Shown in pieces: positions 38,830 to 47,475 of a stretch of DNA of 64,000 nt; position 1 is the first letter of the stretch, and every line of letters begins with the position of its first letter. The stretch comes from VAYN01 sp963702075 (GTDB lineage: Bacteria; Actinomycetota; Thermoleophilia; Solirubrobacterales; 70-9): NCBI GenBank assembly GCA_963702075.1, contig OY969703.1, forward strand, positions 1,054,001 to 1,118,000, read 5' to 3'. A model generated the notes under the pieces. That model had not been told where the DNA came from. It saw only the letters and a list, made by a program, of their open reading frames with translations, and ran no database searches. A program made the position numbers and the translations under genes.

Positions 38830-40104
38830 ATGTCCTCATTGCCAGATGACTTCCAAACCGCGCCCCTCGCCGAGGTCGATCCCGAGATCGCCGCCGTCCT
38901 CGAGGCCGAGCTGAAGCGTCAGCAGCGGACCCTGGAGATGATCGCCTCCGAGAACTTCGTCCCGCAGGCGGTGCTCGAGGCGGTCGGCTCGGTGCTGACC
39001 AACAAGTACGCCGAGGGCTATCCCGGCCGCCGCTACTACGGTGGCTGCGAGGAGGTCGATGTCGCCGAGCAACTGGCGATCGACCGGGCCAAGTCGCTGT
39101 TCGGAGCCGAGCACGCCAACGTCCAGGCCCATGCCGGCGCCCAGGCCAACAACGCCGCTTACATGGCGCTGCTCGAACCTGGGGACACCTTCCTCGGCCT
39201 CGCCCTCGACCACGGCGGCCACCTCAGCCATGGGATGAAAATCAACGTCAGCGGCAAGCTCTACAACCCCGTGCCCTACCACGTCCGCCGCGAGGACTTC
39301 CTCGTCGACATGGACGAGGTCGAGCGGCTGGCTCGAGAGCACAAGCCCGCCCTGATCGTCACCGGCTGGTCGGCCTACCCGCGCCAGCTCGACTTCGCTG
39401 CCTTCCGCGAGATCGCCGACTCGGTCGGGGCGAAGCTGATGGTCGACATGGCCCACTTCGCGGGCCTCGTCGCTGCCGGCGAGCACCCGAACCCGGTCGA
39501 GCACGCCGACGTGGTGACGACGACGATCCACAAGACCCTCTGCGGCCCGCGCAGCGGCATGATCCTCTGCCGCGAGGAGCACGCGAAAGCGGTCGACAAA
39601 GCGATCTTCCCCGGCCAGCAAGGCGGTCCGCTGATGCACACGGTCGCCGCCAAGGCGGTCGCCTTCCAGATCGCCGCCAGCGAGCAGTTCAAGCAGCGCC
39701 AGCGGCAGACGATCGCCAATGCGCAGGCGTTCGCGGCGGGCCTGGAAGCGGGCGGCGTGCCGGTGCTCACCGGCGGCACCGACGTCCACCTCGTCCTCGT
39801 CGACCTCACCCCGACCGGCCTCGACGGCCAGGCCGGGGAGGACCGCCTCGACGAGGTCGGGATCACGGTCAACCGCAACGCGATCCCCTTCGACGAGCGG
39901 CCGCCGATGAACCCCTCGGGCCTGCGGATCGGTACCCCGGCGCTGACCACGCGCGGCATGGGCGAGGCGGAGATGAGCGAGATCGCCGAGGTGATCGTCA
40001 CCGCCCTCGGCCCTGACTTCGAGTCCTCGAAGGAGGACCTGCGCGCCCGCACCGGGGCCTTGATGGACCGCTTCCCGCTCTACGCCGAGCTCGCCGCCGT
40101 TTAG
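38830..40104 (+). CDS. glyA: serine hydroxymethyltransferase
   Basis: The 424-residue SHMT has M-I-A-S-E-N-F and Y-A-E-G-Y-P-G-R-R-Y-Y-G-G near the N terminus, and the PLP-lysine motif T-T-T-I-H-K-T-L-C-G-P-R-S-G. It interconverts serine and glycine with tetrahydrofolate. ATG 38830 lies 9 nt after TATCGT (38815-38820), with no ribosome site. It is followed 4 nt later by a DUF354 gene, an unusual junction of one-carbon metabolism with polysaccharide genes. Confidence 0.96.
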   Translation: MSSLPDDFQTAPLAEVDPEIAAVLEAELKRQQRTLEMIASENFVPQAVLEAVGSVLTNKYAEGYPGRRYYGGCEEVDVAEQLAIDRAKSLFGAEHANVQAHAGAQANNAAYMALLEPGDTFLGLALDHGGHLSHGMKINVSGKLYNPVPYHVRREDFLVDMDEVERLAREHKPALIVTGWSAYPRQLDFAAFREIADSVGAKLMVDMAHFAGLVAAGEHPNPVEHADVVTTTIHKTLCGPRSGMILCREEHAKAVDKAIFPGQQGGPLMHTVAAKAVAFQIAASEQFKQRQRQTIANAQAFAAGLEAGGVPVLTGGTDVHLVLVDLTPTGLDGQAGEDRLDEVGITVNRNAIPFDERPPMNPSGLRIGTPALTTRGMGEAEMSEIAEVIVTALGPDFESSKEDLRARTGALMDRFPLYAELAAV

Positions 40105-40108
40105 CGCC

Positions 40109-41158
40109 TTGCGCGTTTGGGTGGACATGAGCGCGCCGGCGCACGTGCTGGTGCTGCAACCGATCATCGAGCGGCTCGAAGCCGAAGGGCACGAGGTCGA
40201 AGTGACCGCTCGCGACTACGCGCAGACCCTGGCGCTGCTGCAACTGCACGGGATGCCGCACACGGCGATCGGCCAGCACGGCGGCGCCTCCAGGCTGCGC
40301 AAGGCCTACCGGCTGGCCGGCCGCAGTGCCCAGATGCTGAGGTTCGGCCGCGGCCGCAACTTCGACCTCGCCCTCGCTCACGGCTCCAACGACCTCGCGA
40401 TCGCCGCCAAGGCCCTCGGCATCCCCGAGGCCAACATGCACGACTACGAGTACGCGGTCACCCAGCACCGGATCGGCTGCCGCTTCGCCAGGCGGGTGAT
40501 GTTCCCCGACGCGGTGCCCTTCGACCGCCTGCGCCGCTTCGGCGTCACCCCCGAGAAGTACTTCCCCTATCCCGGCCTCAAGGAGGAGTACTACCTCTAC
40601 GACTTCGAGCCCGACGCCGAGGCGCCGGCGCGGCTCGGCGTCGACGAGAAACGGGTCGTCGTGATCGTCCGCCCGCCGCCCGACGTCTCGCTTTACCACC
40701 GCAAGTCGAACCCGCTCTTCCCCAAGGTGCTCGACCGGCTCGGTCGCGACGCCGACGTCCACGCGGTGGTGATCCCCCGCACCCAGGCGCAGCGGGAGTT
40801 CATCGAAGGTTTGCGGCTGCCCTCGCTGATCGTGCCGCCGGGCGCTGTGGAGGCGCAGAGCCTGGTCGCCCTCGCCGACCTCGTCGTCTCCGCCGGCGGG
40901 ACGATGAACCGCGAGGCCGCCGCCCTCGGCACCCCCGTCTACACCACCTACGGCGGTCGCCTCGGCGGGGTCGACGAAGCGCTGATTCGCTCCGGCCGGC
41001 TGCGGCCGCTGACCGACCCCCGCGCCGTCGAGCTGCAGAAACGGACCGCGGAGGCGACGCCGACCCGGCGCGATCCGTCCTACCTGGTCGAGACGATCCT
41101 AGGTACCGTCGGAGCCTCACCATTGCGCGAAGAGCCTCATCCCGTAACGCCTTCCTGA
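40109..41158 (+). CDS. DUF354-family protein, glycosyltransferase-like (GT-B fold)
   Basis: The 349-residue protein starts R-V-W-V-D-M-S-A-P-A-H-V and contains L-V-V-S-A-G-G-T-M-N-R-E-A-A-A-L-G-T-P-V-Y, hallmarks of DUF354. This family has a GT-B-like fold related to UDP-GlcNAc 2-epimerases and glycosyltransferases and is common in exopolysaccharide loci. TTG 40109 starts 4 nt after glyA. The next gene, a sugar transferase, starts inside its 3' end. Catalytic role is unproven. Confidence 0.8.
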   Translation: MRVWVDMSAPAHVLVLQPIIERLEAEGHEVEVTARDYAQTLALLQLHGMPHTAIGQHGGASRLRKAYRLAGRSAQMLRFGRGRNFDLALAHGSNDLAIAAKALGIPEANMHDYEYAVTQHRIGCRFARRVMFPDAVPFDRLRRFGVTPEKYFPYPGLKEEYYLYDFEPDAEAPARLGVDEKRVVVIVRPPPDVSLYHRKSNPLFPKVLDRLGRDADVHAVVIPRTQAQREFIEGLRLPSLIVPPGAVEAQSLVALADLVVSAGGTMNREAAALGTPVYTTYGGRLGGVDEALIRSGRLRPLTDPRAVELQKRTAEATPTRRDPSYLVETILGTVGASPLREEPHPVTPS

Positions 41159-41814
41159 GCGAGCAGGCCGAGCCCGGCCTCGAAGAACTTGTCGCGCCCG
41201 CGGGCGAAGGCGACCCGCGCCCGATCGACCCGGTCCTGCGCGCCCTCGACATCTTCATCTCGGCCTCGATCCTGCTGGTGCTCTCGCCGCTGCTGGCGTT
41301 GATCGCGGCGACGATCGCGGTCAGCTCCGGCCGGCCGGTCCTCTACCGCGGCGCCCGCGTCGGCCGTGCCGGACACCTCTTCTGGATGTACAAGTTCCGC
41401 ACCCTGAAGCCGGACGCCGAAACCCGGCTCGGCCCCTACTACGGCGAGGAGTTGACCAGGCGCACCGAGCAAGAGCGGACCTGGATCGGCGGCGCCCTGC
41501 GCAGGACTCACCTCGACGAGGTGCCGCAGCTCTGGAACGTGCTGCGGGGCGATATGTCGATCGTCGGTCCGCGCCCGATCCGGCCCACCTTCTACGCCGA
41601 GCTCTGCCGCGAGATTCCGCAGTACTGGCAGCGCCTCGTCGTCCGCCCCGGAGTGACCGGCTTCGCCCAGACGCGGATCACCCGCGAGGAGACCTGGGCC
41701 GACAAGCTCGCCCACGACATGGAGTACATCGCCGACCGCTCGGTCAGCCTCTACATCCAGGTCCTGCTCGCCACGGTGAACAAGGTCCTGGGCAGGGGAC
41801 AGCCGACCTCCTAA
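41122..41814 (+). CDS. bacterial sugar transferase (undecaprenyl-phosphate sugar-1-phosphate transferase), unusual start
   Basis: The roughly 230-residue polyprenyl-phosphate glycosyl-1-phosphate transferase has one N-terminal membrane helix (I-L-L-V-L-S-P-L-L-A-L-I-A). The core has Y-K-F-R-T-L, R-R-T-H-L-D-E-V-P-Q-L-W-N-V-L-R-G-D-M-S-I-V-G-P-R-P, and R-P-G-V-T-G. It should start repeat-unit assembly on undecaprenyl phosphate. No ATG/GTG/TTG lies in frame before the helix. ATT 41122 with GGAG 7 nt upstream, or CTG 41155 at the DUF354 stop, are the best candidates. Confidence 0.87.
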   Translation: MARRASSRNAFLSEQAEPGLEELVAPAGEGDPRPIDPVLRALDIFISASILLVLSPLLALIAATIAVSSGRPVLYRGARVGRAGHLFWMYKFRTLKPDAETRLGPYYGEELTRRTEQERTWIGGALRRTHLDEVPQLWNVLRGDMSIVGPRPIRPTFYAELCREIPQYWQRLVVRPGVTGFAQTRITREETWADKLAHDMEYIADRSVSLYIQVLLATVNKVLGRGQPTS

Positions 41815-41857
41815 CACCGGTCCGGCTTCGCCCGTCCCGGCTGCGAGACTGCCGCCC

Positions 41858-43717
41858 ATGTGCGGCATCTGCGGCCTCGTGGCCGGCGAGCGGGAACGGG
41901 CCCCGGACCGAGAGGCGGTGGCGCGGATGAGCGGGCGGCTCGTCCACCGCGGTCCCGACGACGACGGGCTCTTCTGCGAGGGGCTGGTGGCGCTGGCGGC
42001 GCGGCGGCTCTCGATCATCGACCTCGCCGGCGGCCACCAGCCGATTGAAAATGAGGACGGCTCTTGTGTCGTCGTCCAGAACGGCGAGATCTATAACTAC
42101 CGCGAGCTGAAGCGTGAGCTCGAGGGCCGCGGCCACCGTTTCGCCACCGACTGCGACACCGAGGTCCTCGTCCACGGCTACGAGGAGTGGGGGGAGGCCT
42201 TCGTCGAGCGGCTGCGGGGAATGTTCGCGATTGCCCTCTGGGACAAGCGGCGGCGGCGCCTGCTGCTGGCCCGCGACCGCTTCGGGATCAAGCCGCTCTA
42301 CTACCGCCACGCCGACGGCGGCCTCTCCTTCGCCTCCGAGCTGAAGGCGATGCTCGAGCAGCCGGGCTTCTCCCGTGAGATCGATCCCAAGGCGGTCGCC
42401 GCCTACCTCGCCTTCAACTCGATCCCGGCGCCGCTGACGATCTTCAAAGCGGCACGGAAGCTGCCCCCGGGACACTTGCTGACGTGGGAGGGGGGGGAGG
42501 TGGCGTTGCGGCGCTACGCGCGGCCAGGCCCGACTAGCGAGGTCCGAAGCGGCTCGGCCGAGGAGCTCGCCGCCGAGCTCCGCGAGGTCCTCGACGACAG
42601 CGTCCGCGCCCACCTCGTCGCCGACGTCCCGGTCGGCGTCCTGCTCTCCGGCGGGGTCGATTCCGGCGGGCTTGCCGCGCTCGCTTCGCGCCACGTCGGC
42701 GAACCGCTGCGCACCTTCTCGATCGGCTTCGAGGAGGAGGGCTTCAACGAGCTCTCGCGGGCGCGCCTGGTCGCCGAGCGCTACGGCACCGATCACCACG
42801 AGCTGGTCCTACGCCCGAACGCGGTCGAGCTGCTGCCGAAGCTGGTCGAGGCCTTCGACGAGCCCTTCGGCGACTCCTCGGCGCTGCCGACCTACCTGGT
42901 CTCCGAGCTGGCGGTGAGCGAGGTCAAGGTCGCTCTCTCCGGCGAGGGGGGCGACGAGCTCTTCGGCGGCTACTACACCTACGTCGCCGACCTACTTGCC
43001 CGTCGCGTCGGACGCCTCGCGGCGCTGGCGCGCCCGCTGGCCGAGGCCCTGCCGAGCCGCAGCGACCGGGTCGGCTTCGATTACAAAGCCAAGCGCTTCG
43101 CCCGCGCCGCCGCCCTGCCGCCGCTGGAGCGCCACCACGGCTGGAAGGAGATCTTCTCCCCGCAGGCGCGGGCCGACCTGGCGGGGCCGGGCGCCTCCGC
43201 CTGGGACCCGCTCGACCTCTACCGCGAGCGCTACGCCGAGACCGAGGGCGCCGCGCCGCTTGCACGGATGCAGGACGTCGACCTCGGCATCTACCTCGTC
43301 GACGACCTCCTGGTCAAGACCGACCGCCTCAGCATGGCCCACTCGCTGGAGCTGCGCGTCCCCTTCCTCGATCCCAAGGTGGCCGAGTTCGCCTTTGCGC
43401 TGCCGACCAAGCTCAAAGTCCGCGGCTCGGCCAAGAAGCGCCTGCTGCGCCAGGCGCTGGCGCCGCTCCTACCGCGGGAGATCGTCCATGGCCGCAAGCA
43501 GGGCTTCTCGATCCCGATCGCCGCCTGGCTGCGCGGACCCCTCGAGCCCTTCGCCCGCGAGGTGCTGGCGCCGAGCGGGGTCGCCCGCCAGGGCCTGCTC
43601 GACCCCGCCGCCGTCACCCCCGTCCTCGACCGTCACTGCTCCGGCCAGGAGGACCTGAGCCGGCAGATCTGGGGCCTGATGGCGCTTACCCTCTGGTTCG
43701 ACCGCTATGCCAACTAA
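41858..43717 (+). CDS. asnB: asparagine synthetase (glutamine-hydrolysing), AsnB type
   Basis: The 619-residue protein begins M-C-G-I-C-G, with Cys2 as the Ntn glutaminase nucleophile. The synthetase domain has the pyrophosphate loop L-L-S-G-G-V-D-S near residue 265 and S-G-E-G-G-D-E-L-F. It makes asparagine or, in exopolysaccharide loci, amidates another carboxylate. Its position between a sugar transferase and a WecA-like enzyme suggests the latter is possible. The wecA-like start overlaps its end by 11 nt. Confidence 0.93.
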   Translation: MCGICGLVAGERERAPDREAVARMSGRLVHRGPDDDGLFCEGLVALAARRLSIIDLAGGHQPIENEDGSCVVVQNGEIYNYRELKRELEGRGHRFATDCDTEVLVHGYEEWGEAFVERLRGMFAIALWDKRRRRLLLARDRFGIKPLYYRHADGGLSFASELKAMLEQPGFSREIDPKAVAAYLAFNSIPAPLTIFKAARKLPPGHLLTWEGGEVALRRYARPGPTSEVRSGSAEELAAELREVLDDSVRAHLVADVPVGVLLSGGVDSGGLAALASRHVGEPLRTFSIGFEEEGFNELSRARLVAERYGTDHHELVLRPNAVELLPKLVEAFDEPFGDSSALPTYLVSELAVSEVKVALSGEGGDELFGGYYTYVADLLARRVGRLAALARPLAEALPSRSDRVGFDYKAKRFARAAALPPLERHHGWKEIFSPQARADLAGPGASAWDPLDLYRERYAETEGAAPLARMQDVDLGIYLVDDLLVKTDRLSMAHSLELRVPFLDPKVAEFAFALPTKLKVRGSAKKRLLRQALAPLLPREIVHGRKQGFSIPIAAWLRGPLEPFAREVLAPSGVARQGLLDPAAVTPVLDRHCSGQEDLSRQIWGLMALTLWFDRYAN

Positions 43718-44954
43718 CACCGACGCGCTCTTCGCTTTCCTCGTCGCCGGGCTGCTGGCGCTCGTTCTGGTGCCGCTGACCAAGCGGTTGGCACTCCGCG
43801 TCGGGGCGATCGACTACCCCAACGAGCGCAAGCTCCACACGGTGCCGACGCCGAAGCTGGGCGGGCTCGGGATCCTCGCCGCGGCGCTGATCTCCGGTCT
43901 GCTCTGGCTGCCCTCGGATAACGAGAGCCACGCGATCGTCTTCGGTGCGATCGCGATCGCCTGGGTCGGCGTCCTCGACGACGTCTTCGAGCTCGCGGCG
44001 GCGCCGAAGCTGCTCGGCCAGGTCGTCGCCGTCGTGATCCCGGTCTCCGCCGGCGTCACCGTCGAAAACTTCACCGTCCCCTTCTTCGGCCGTCTCACGC
44101 CGGGGACCGTCGACCTCGTCCACCTCGCCGGCACGACGATCCAGCTCGGCGACGTCGCCACCGTGCTCGGCCTGGTCGCGATCATCAACGTGATCAACCT
44201 GATCGACGGCGTCGATGGTCTCGCCGCCGGGGTCGCGGTGATCTCGGCTCTGACCCTGGCGACGATCGCCCTCTCGCTGGAACGAACCGCCGCCGGCGTC
44301 CTCGCCGCCCTGACCGCTGGTGCCGCCCTCGGCTTCCTGCGGTGGGGCTTCCCGCCCGCCAGCACCTTCATGGGGGACACCGGCTCCAACCTGCTCGGCT
44401 ACCTGCTCGGGGCGGTGGCGGTGCAGGGAGCGCTGAAGACGAACGCGGTCGTCGCCCTCTTCCTGCCGCTGCTGATCCTCGCGGTGCCGATCCTCGACAC
44501 CGGCTTCGTCGTCGCCAAGCGCCTCAAATACGGAAAACCGATCTACAAAGCCGATCGCTGGCACTTCCACCACCGGATGGCCGACATCGGCTTCTCGCAA
44601 CGAAGAACCCTGCTCTACCTCTACGGCTGGACCGCCGTTATGAGCGGCCTGGCCCTGGCCCTGCGCTTCGTCCCCTACAGCGACAACCACGGCCACTTCA
44701 ACGCCTTCTGGACCGCGGTGATGGCCGCCTGCCTCCTGGCCGCGATCGCCGCCAGCATCTATCTGGTAGAGGTCTTGGAGATCCTCAAGCTCCGCCAAAC
44801 CCGCCTCCGTCAACTGATCTCCCTCCGCCGCGCCGCCGGAGCTCCCGAGCCAGAGCTGGAAGAGGTCAACGTCGCCGTCGAGCAGGAGCTGGAGACCGGC
44901 AGCTTTCCGGCGGTCGACCCCGAAACCGGGGAGTTCCAAGCCGTCGAGAAATAG
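43707..44954 (+). CDS. wecA: undecaprenyl-phosphate N-acetylglucosaminyl-1-phosphate transferase-like (WecA/TagO/MraY family)
   Basis: The 415-residue protein has about eleven membrane helices and the family's catalytic loops: L-D-D-V-F-E (Asp-Asp), N-V-I-N-L-I-D-G-V-D-G-L, F-M-G-D-T-G-S-N, and D-R-W-H-F-H-H-R. It transfers GlcNAc-1-phosphate (or a similar sugar) to undecaprenyl phosphate. The C-terminal 60 residues are a charged tail outside the fold. Its place upstream of the ATP synthase genes mirrors mycobacterial rfe (Rv1302). Confidence 0.92.
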   Translation: MPTNTDALFAFLVAGLLALVLVPLTKRLALRVGAIDYPNERKLHTVPTPKLGGLGILAAALISGLLWLPSDNESHAIVFGAIAIAWVGVLDDVFELAAAPKLLGQVVAVVIPVSAGVTVENFTVPFFGRLTPGTVDLVHLAGTTIQLGDVATVLGLVAIINVINLIDGVDGLAAGVAVISALTLATIALSLERTAAGVLAALTAGAALGFLRWGFPPASTFMGDTGSNLLGYLLGAVAVQGALKTNAVVALFLPLLILAVPILDTGFVVAKRLKYGKPIYKADRWHFHHRMADIGFSQRRTLLYLYGWTAVMSGLALALRFVPYSDNHGHFNAFWTAVMAACLLAAIAASIYLVEVLEILKLRQTRLRQLISLRRAAGAPEPELEEVNVAVEQELETGSFPAVDPETGEFQAVEK

Positions 44955-45013
44955 GGCGACTCCCTCGCGAGGGGCAACTCTGCGACTTGTACAACTAGTG
45001 GTACCATCGCTGT

Positions 45014-45370
45014 ATGGCAGCGGCCAGAGGTAAAAAGCCGGCAGCACTTGGCACCAGTGAGGCGCGACGCAGTTTGCCGGGACTAGTGAGAAAGGCCTCC
45101 TCGCGCCGTAAGCCCTCATCCGACCTCGAGAGCAATGTGGTGCGAATTACCACCCGAGGTCAGGAGGGGTCGGCGTCGTTGGTCCCTACGGTGGACCTGG
45201 TGGCGGCGAAGGAGAGGATCGAAGAGCTCGAAGAGGAGCTTGAGAACGCCGGACTGGCTCTTTTCCTCCAGGAGCGTCTTGCGCGGAGCGAGGGCAGGCG
45301 GCTGAGCGCCGGCGATTTCCTGACGGAAATCGGGATGGGGGAGTTCGTTGAGCAACTCCCCCAAGCCTGA
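45014..45370 (+). CDS. type II toxin-antitoxin system antitoxin
   Basis: The 118-residue protein has a basic N-terminal third (about 40 residues: G-K-K-P-A-A-L-G-T-S-E-A-R-R-S-L-P-G-L-V-R-K-A) that looks like a Phd/RelB-type DNA-binding or flexible region. Then come V-P-T-V-D-L-V-A-A-K-E-R-I-E-E-L-E-E-E-L, a coiled coil (about 60-82), and a C-terminal toxin-binding-type tail. The upstream DNA contains TTGTACAA and GGTACC short palindromes. It overlaps the toxin gene by 23 nt. Family assignment is approximate. Confidence 0.65.
   Translation: MAAARGKKPAALGTSEARRSLPGLVRKASSRRKPSSDLESNVVRITTRGQEGSASLVPTVDLVAAKERIEELEEELENAGLALFLQERLARSEGRRLSAGDFLTEIGMGEFVEQLPQA
45336..45363 (+). promoter_or_regulatory. 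hairpin enclosing the toxin start codon
   Basis: TGGGGGAGTT (45336-45345) pairs exactly with AACTCCCCCA (45354-45363) around an 8-nt loop CGTTGAGC. The toxin's TTG start (45348-45350) is in the loop and its only purine-rich ribosome site is in the left arm. Ribosomes finishing the antitoxin frame would melt it. Confidence 0.5.
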
Positions 45371-45722
45371 GCGGCACACCGTCGAAGCCTTGGCGGAGGC
45401 GACGACCGACGCCAATGGGCTCGATGAAGCTCTGAAGCGCGAGGTCGCGCGGATCGTCGTCGAATTGCATGGAAACCCCCATTCCGGCGAGCTGATGGGA
45501 GATAAACCTCCCCGCGTGCTGAAGGGCTGTCGCAAGATCCGCTTCGACGAACCAGGCTGGAAAGGAAAGCCTCGCTACCGCTTCGTCTACCGCAATGAGC
45601 CGAGCGATGGTGCACCGGCGACGAGTGTCGTCTTGGCGATCGGCCGCCGCGACCGGATGATCGCCTACGCCAAGGCCGCCCGCCGGGTTAAGGAGCAGGC
45701 GGTCCTGGAAGGACAGTATTGA
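45348..45722 (+). CDS. RelE/ParE-superfamily toxin
   Basis: The 124-residue protein has a C-terminal RelE-like fold (about 30-115): K-G-C-R-K-I-R-F-D, then R-Y-R-F-V-Y-R-N-E and S-V-V-L-A-I-G-R-R-D-R-M-I-A-Y, with the basic residues expected of an mRNA-cleaving or gyrase-targeting toxin. TTG 45348 is in the antitoxin's 3' end, so translation is coupled. The pair sits between wecA and the ATP synthase operon, where related genomes have nothing. Confidence 0.65.
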   Translation: MSNSPKPERHTVEALAEATTDANGLDEALKREVARIVVELHGNPHSGELMGDKPPRVLKGCRKIRFDEPGWKGKPRYRFVYRNEPSDGAPATSVVLAIGRRDRMIAYAKAARRVKEQAVLEGQY

Positions 45723-45745
45723 CGGTAGTGGCAACCCTCACGAAC

Positions 45746-45785
45746 TGGCTTCACAAAGCCATTCACGGGCTCTTTTGGGTATAGT
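45746..45785 (+). promoter_or_regulatory. candidate promoter region of the ATP synthase operon
   Basis: TATAGT at 45780-45785 fits a -10 box. A small dyad TGGCTT-CACA-AAGCCA lies at 45746-45761, near the -35 region, where no good consensus is seen. It is the only gap before atpI-B-E-F-H-A-G-D-C. Confidence 0.35.
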
Positions 45786-45840
45786 CGCCCCTGCGCCCGC
45801 TCTGCCCCGAGCCGGGCGTTTGTTTCCTCCGTTCCTTCTT

Positions 45841-46218
45841 ATGTCTCCTCCCAAGTACGTCGACCTCATCGCGCTCGCTGCCGCGCTCGCAATCTTTCTG
45901 CTCGGCGGATTCCCCCTGCTCGGTTATGCCGCGGCGGCTGCCGTTTGGCTGACGCAGCGGGGCCTGCAGATGCTGGCGACCCGGCGGATGAAGGAGCATC
46001 TCGCCGCCGGCAACCGCCAGAAGGCGATGGGGATCGTCGCCGGCACCACCCTCGGCCGCGTCTGGCTGATGGCCACCGTGGTGTTGCTGGTCGGTTTGGT
46101 CGAACGGGAGTCGGGGCTGGCCGCGGCCGTCCTGCTGGCGGCCCTGTTCACGATCTCCTTCGCCGCGCAGGGCATCTCGCACCTGTTCGAGCAGCCTGAG
46201 GGCCAGGGGGTCGCGTAG
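45841..46218 (+). CDS. AtpI-like small membrane protein
   Basis: The 125-residue protein has four hydrophobic helices and lies directly before atpB, the position of AtpI or Rv1303-type proteins in ATP synthase operons. AtpI assists c-ring assembly in some bacteria. Sequence similarity is weak, so the call rests on position and topology. The stop lies 2 nt from the atpB ATG. Confidence 0.6.
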   Translation: MSPPKYVDLIALAAALAIFLLGGFPLLGYAAAAAVWLTQRGLQMLATRRMKEHLAAGNRQKAMGIVAGTTLGRVWLMATVVLLVGLVERESGLAAAVLLAALFTISFAAQGISHLFEQPEGQGVA

Positions 46219-46220
46219 AG

Positions 46221-47180
46221 ATGGAGGCGGCAACGGTGTCGGCGCCGTCGGGCGCCCCGCAGCGCGACGGCATGAGCACCAAAGCCAAGGTCCTGATCGG
46301 ACTCGGCATCTACCTCGCGGTGGCGATCCTGCTGCTGCTGATCTTCGGCAACGCCGGTAAGAACGAAGCCTTCAAGCCGCAGAACGAGTTCAAACTCGAA
46401 CCGTGGATCTCGATTCACCTCGGCAGCCTGGACCTCAGCATCAACAAGGCGGTCCTCTACCTCGTCCTCGCCAGCCTGGCGACGATCGGGACGATGGTCT
46501 GGATCGCCCGCCGGATGCAGCAGAAACCGAACCGGGTGCAGACCGCGGTCGAGGTCGCCTACGACCTGACCAAAAACACGATCACCGGCGGCAGCCTCCA
46601 CGGCGAGCTGGCGCGCAAGTGGTTCCCCTTCATCGGCGCCCTCTTCTTCTGGATCTGGTTCTCGAACATGCTCGGCTTCCTGCCGCTGCCGACCAACACC
46701 GAGCACCACTTCACCCTCTTCGGCCTCGAAATCCCCTCCTTCGCGATCTACGCCGCCACCGCCAACATCGCGATCCCGCTGGTCCTGACGCTGGTCGTCT
46801 GGCTCAGCTACCACGTCGAGGGCATCCGGGCCAAGGGCTTCGTCCCCTACTTCAAGAGCTGGCTGCCCCCGGGCCTGGAGGAGATGAGCCCGATCGGCAA
46901 GGGAGCGATCTTCGTCATCGAGGTGATCTCCCACTTCGTCCGCTTGATCTCCCTCTCCGTACGTCTTTTCGCCAACATCCTCGCCGGCCACCTGCTGCTG
47001 CTCTTCATGGGCGGCGGCTTGGCGGTGCTGCTGGGGATCGCGGCACTCGGTGCCCTCACCTTCCCGCTCGCCTTCGCCTTCTTCATCTTCGAGGTCGGGC
47101 TTGTGGCGACCCTGCAGGCATTCATCTTCTCGACGCTTAGCGCTATTTACATCGGCGGAGCGACCTCCGCCACTCACTAG
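46221..47180 (+). CDS. atpB: ATP synthase F0 subunit a
   Basis: The 319-residue subunit a has five to six membrane helices and the essential Arg in L-I-S-L-S-V-R-L-F-A-N-I-L-A-G-H, the proton-path signature. An N-terminal extension of about 70 residues precedes the core, with one helix near residues 22-38. It begins the atpBEFHAGDC order. Confidence 0.95.
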   Translation: MEAATVSAPSGAPQRDGMSTKAKVLIGLGIYLAVAILLLLIFGNAGKNEAFKPQNEFKLEPWISIHLGSLDLSINKAVLYLVLASLATIGTMVWIARRMQQKPNRVQTAVEVAYDLTKNTITGGSLHGELARKWFPFIGALFFWIWFSNMLGFLPLPTNTEHHFTLFGLEIPSFAIYAATANIAIPLVLTLVVWLSYHVEGIRAKGFVPYFKSWLPPGLEEMSPIGKGAIFVIEVISHFVRLISLSVRLFANILAGHLLLLFMGGGLAVLLGIAALGALTFPLAFAFFIFEVGLVATLQAFIFSTLSAIYIGGATSATH

Positions 47181-47198
47181 AAAAGGAGTCAATCTCAG

Positions 47199-47471
47199 AT
47201 GGATCTCACTTCCCTGCCGATCGCCGAAGTCACCGACGAAGGCGTCAAAAGCGCCGGCAAAGCGATCGCCCTCGGCGTCGGCGCCGGCCTCGGCTCGATC
47301 GGCGCCGGTATCGGCGTGGGCTTCATCTTCGGTAAGGAGATCGAGTCGGTCGCCCGCCAGCCGGAGATGAAAAGCGACCTGGAAAGCATCCGCTGGCTCG
47401 GCTTCGCGCTGACCGAGGCGGTCGCCTTCTACACCTTCATCTTCGGCCTCATCGCCTTCTTCCTCTCCTAG
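47199..47471 (+). CDS. atpE: ATP synthase F0 subunit c
   Basis: The 90-residue hairpin protein has helix 1 with a G-x-G-x-G-x-G-run (A-G-L-G-S-I-G-A-G-I-G-V-G), polar loop R-Q-P-E, and the ion-carrying Glu73 in F-A-L-T-E-A-V-A-F-Y. Glu73 is followed by A-V rather than the S/T ligands of clear sodium types, so a proton ring is likely. Confidence 0.96.
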   Translation: MDLTSLPIAEVTDEGVKSAGKAIALGVGAGLGSIGAGIGVGFIFGKEIESVARQPEMKSDLESIRWLGFALTEAVAFYTFIFGLIAFFLS

Positions 47472-47475
47472 GTCG

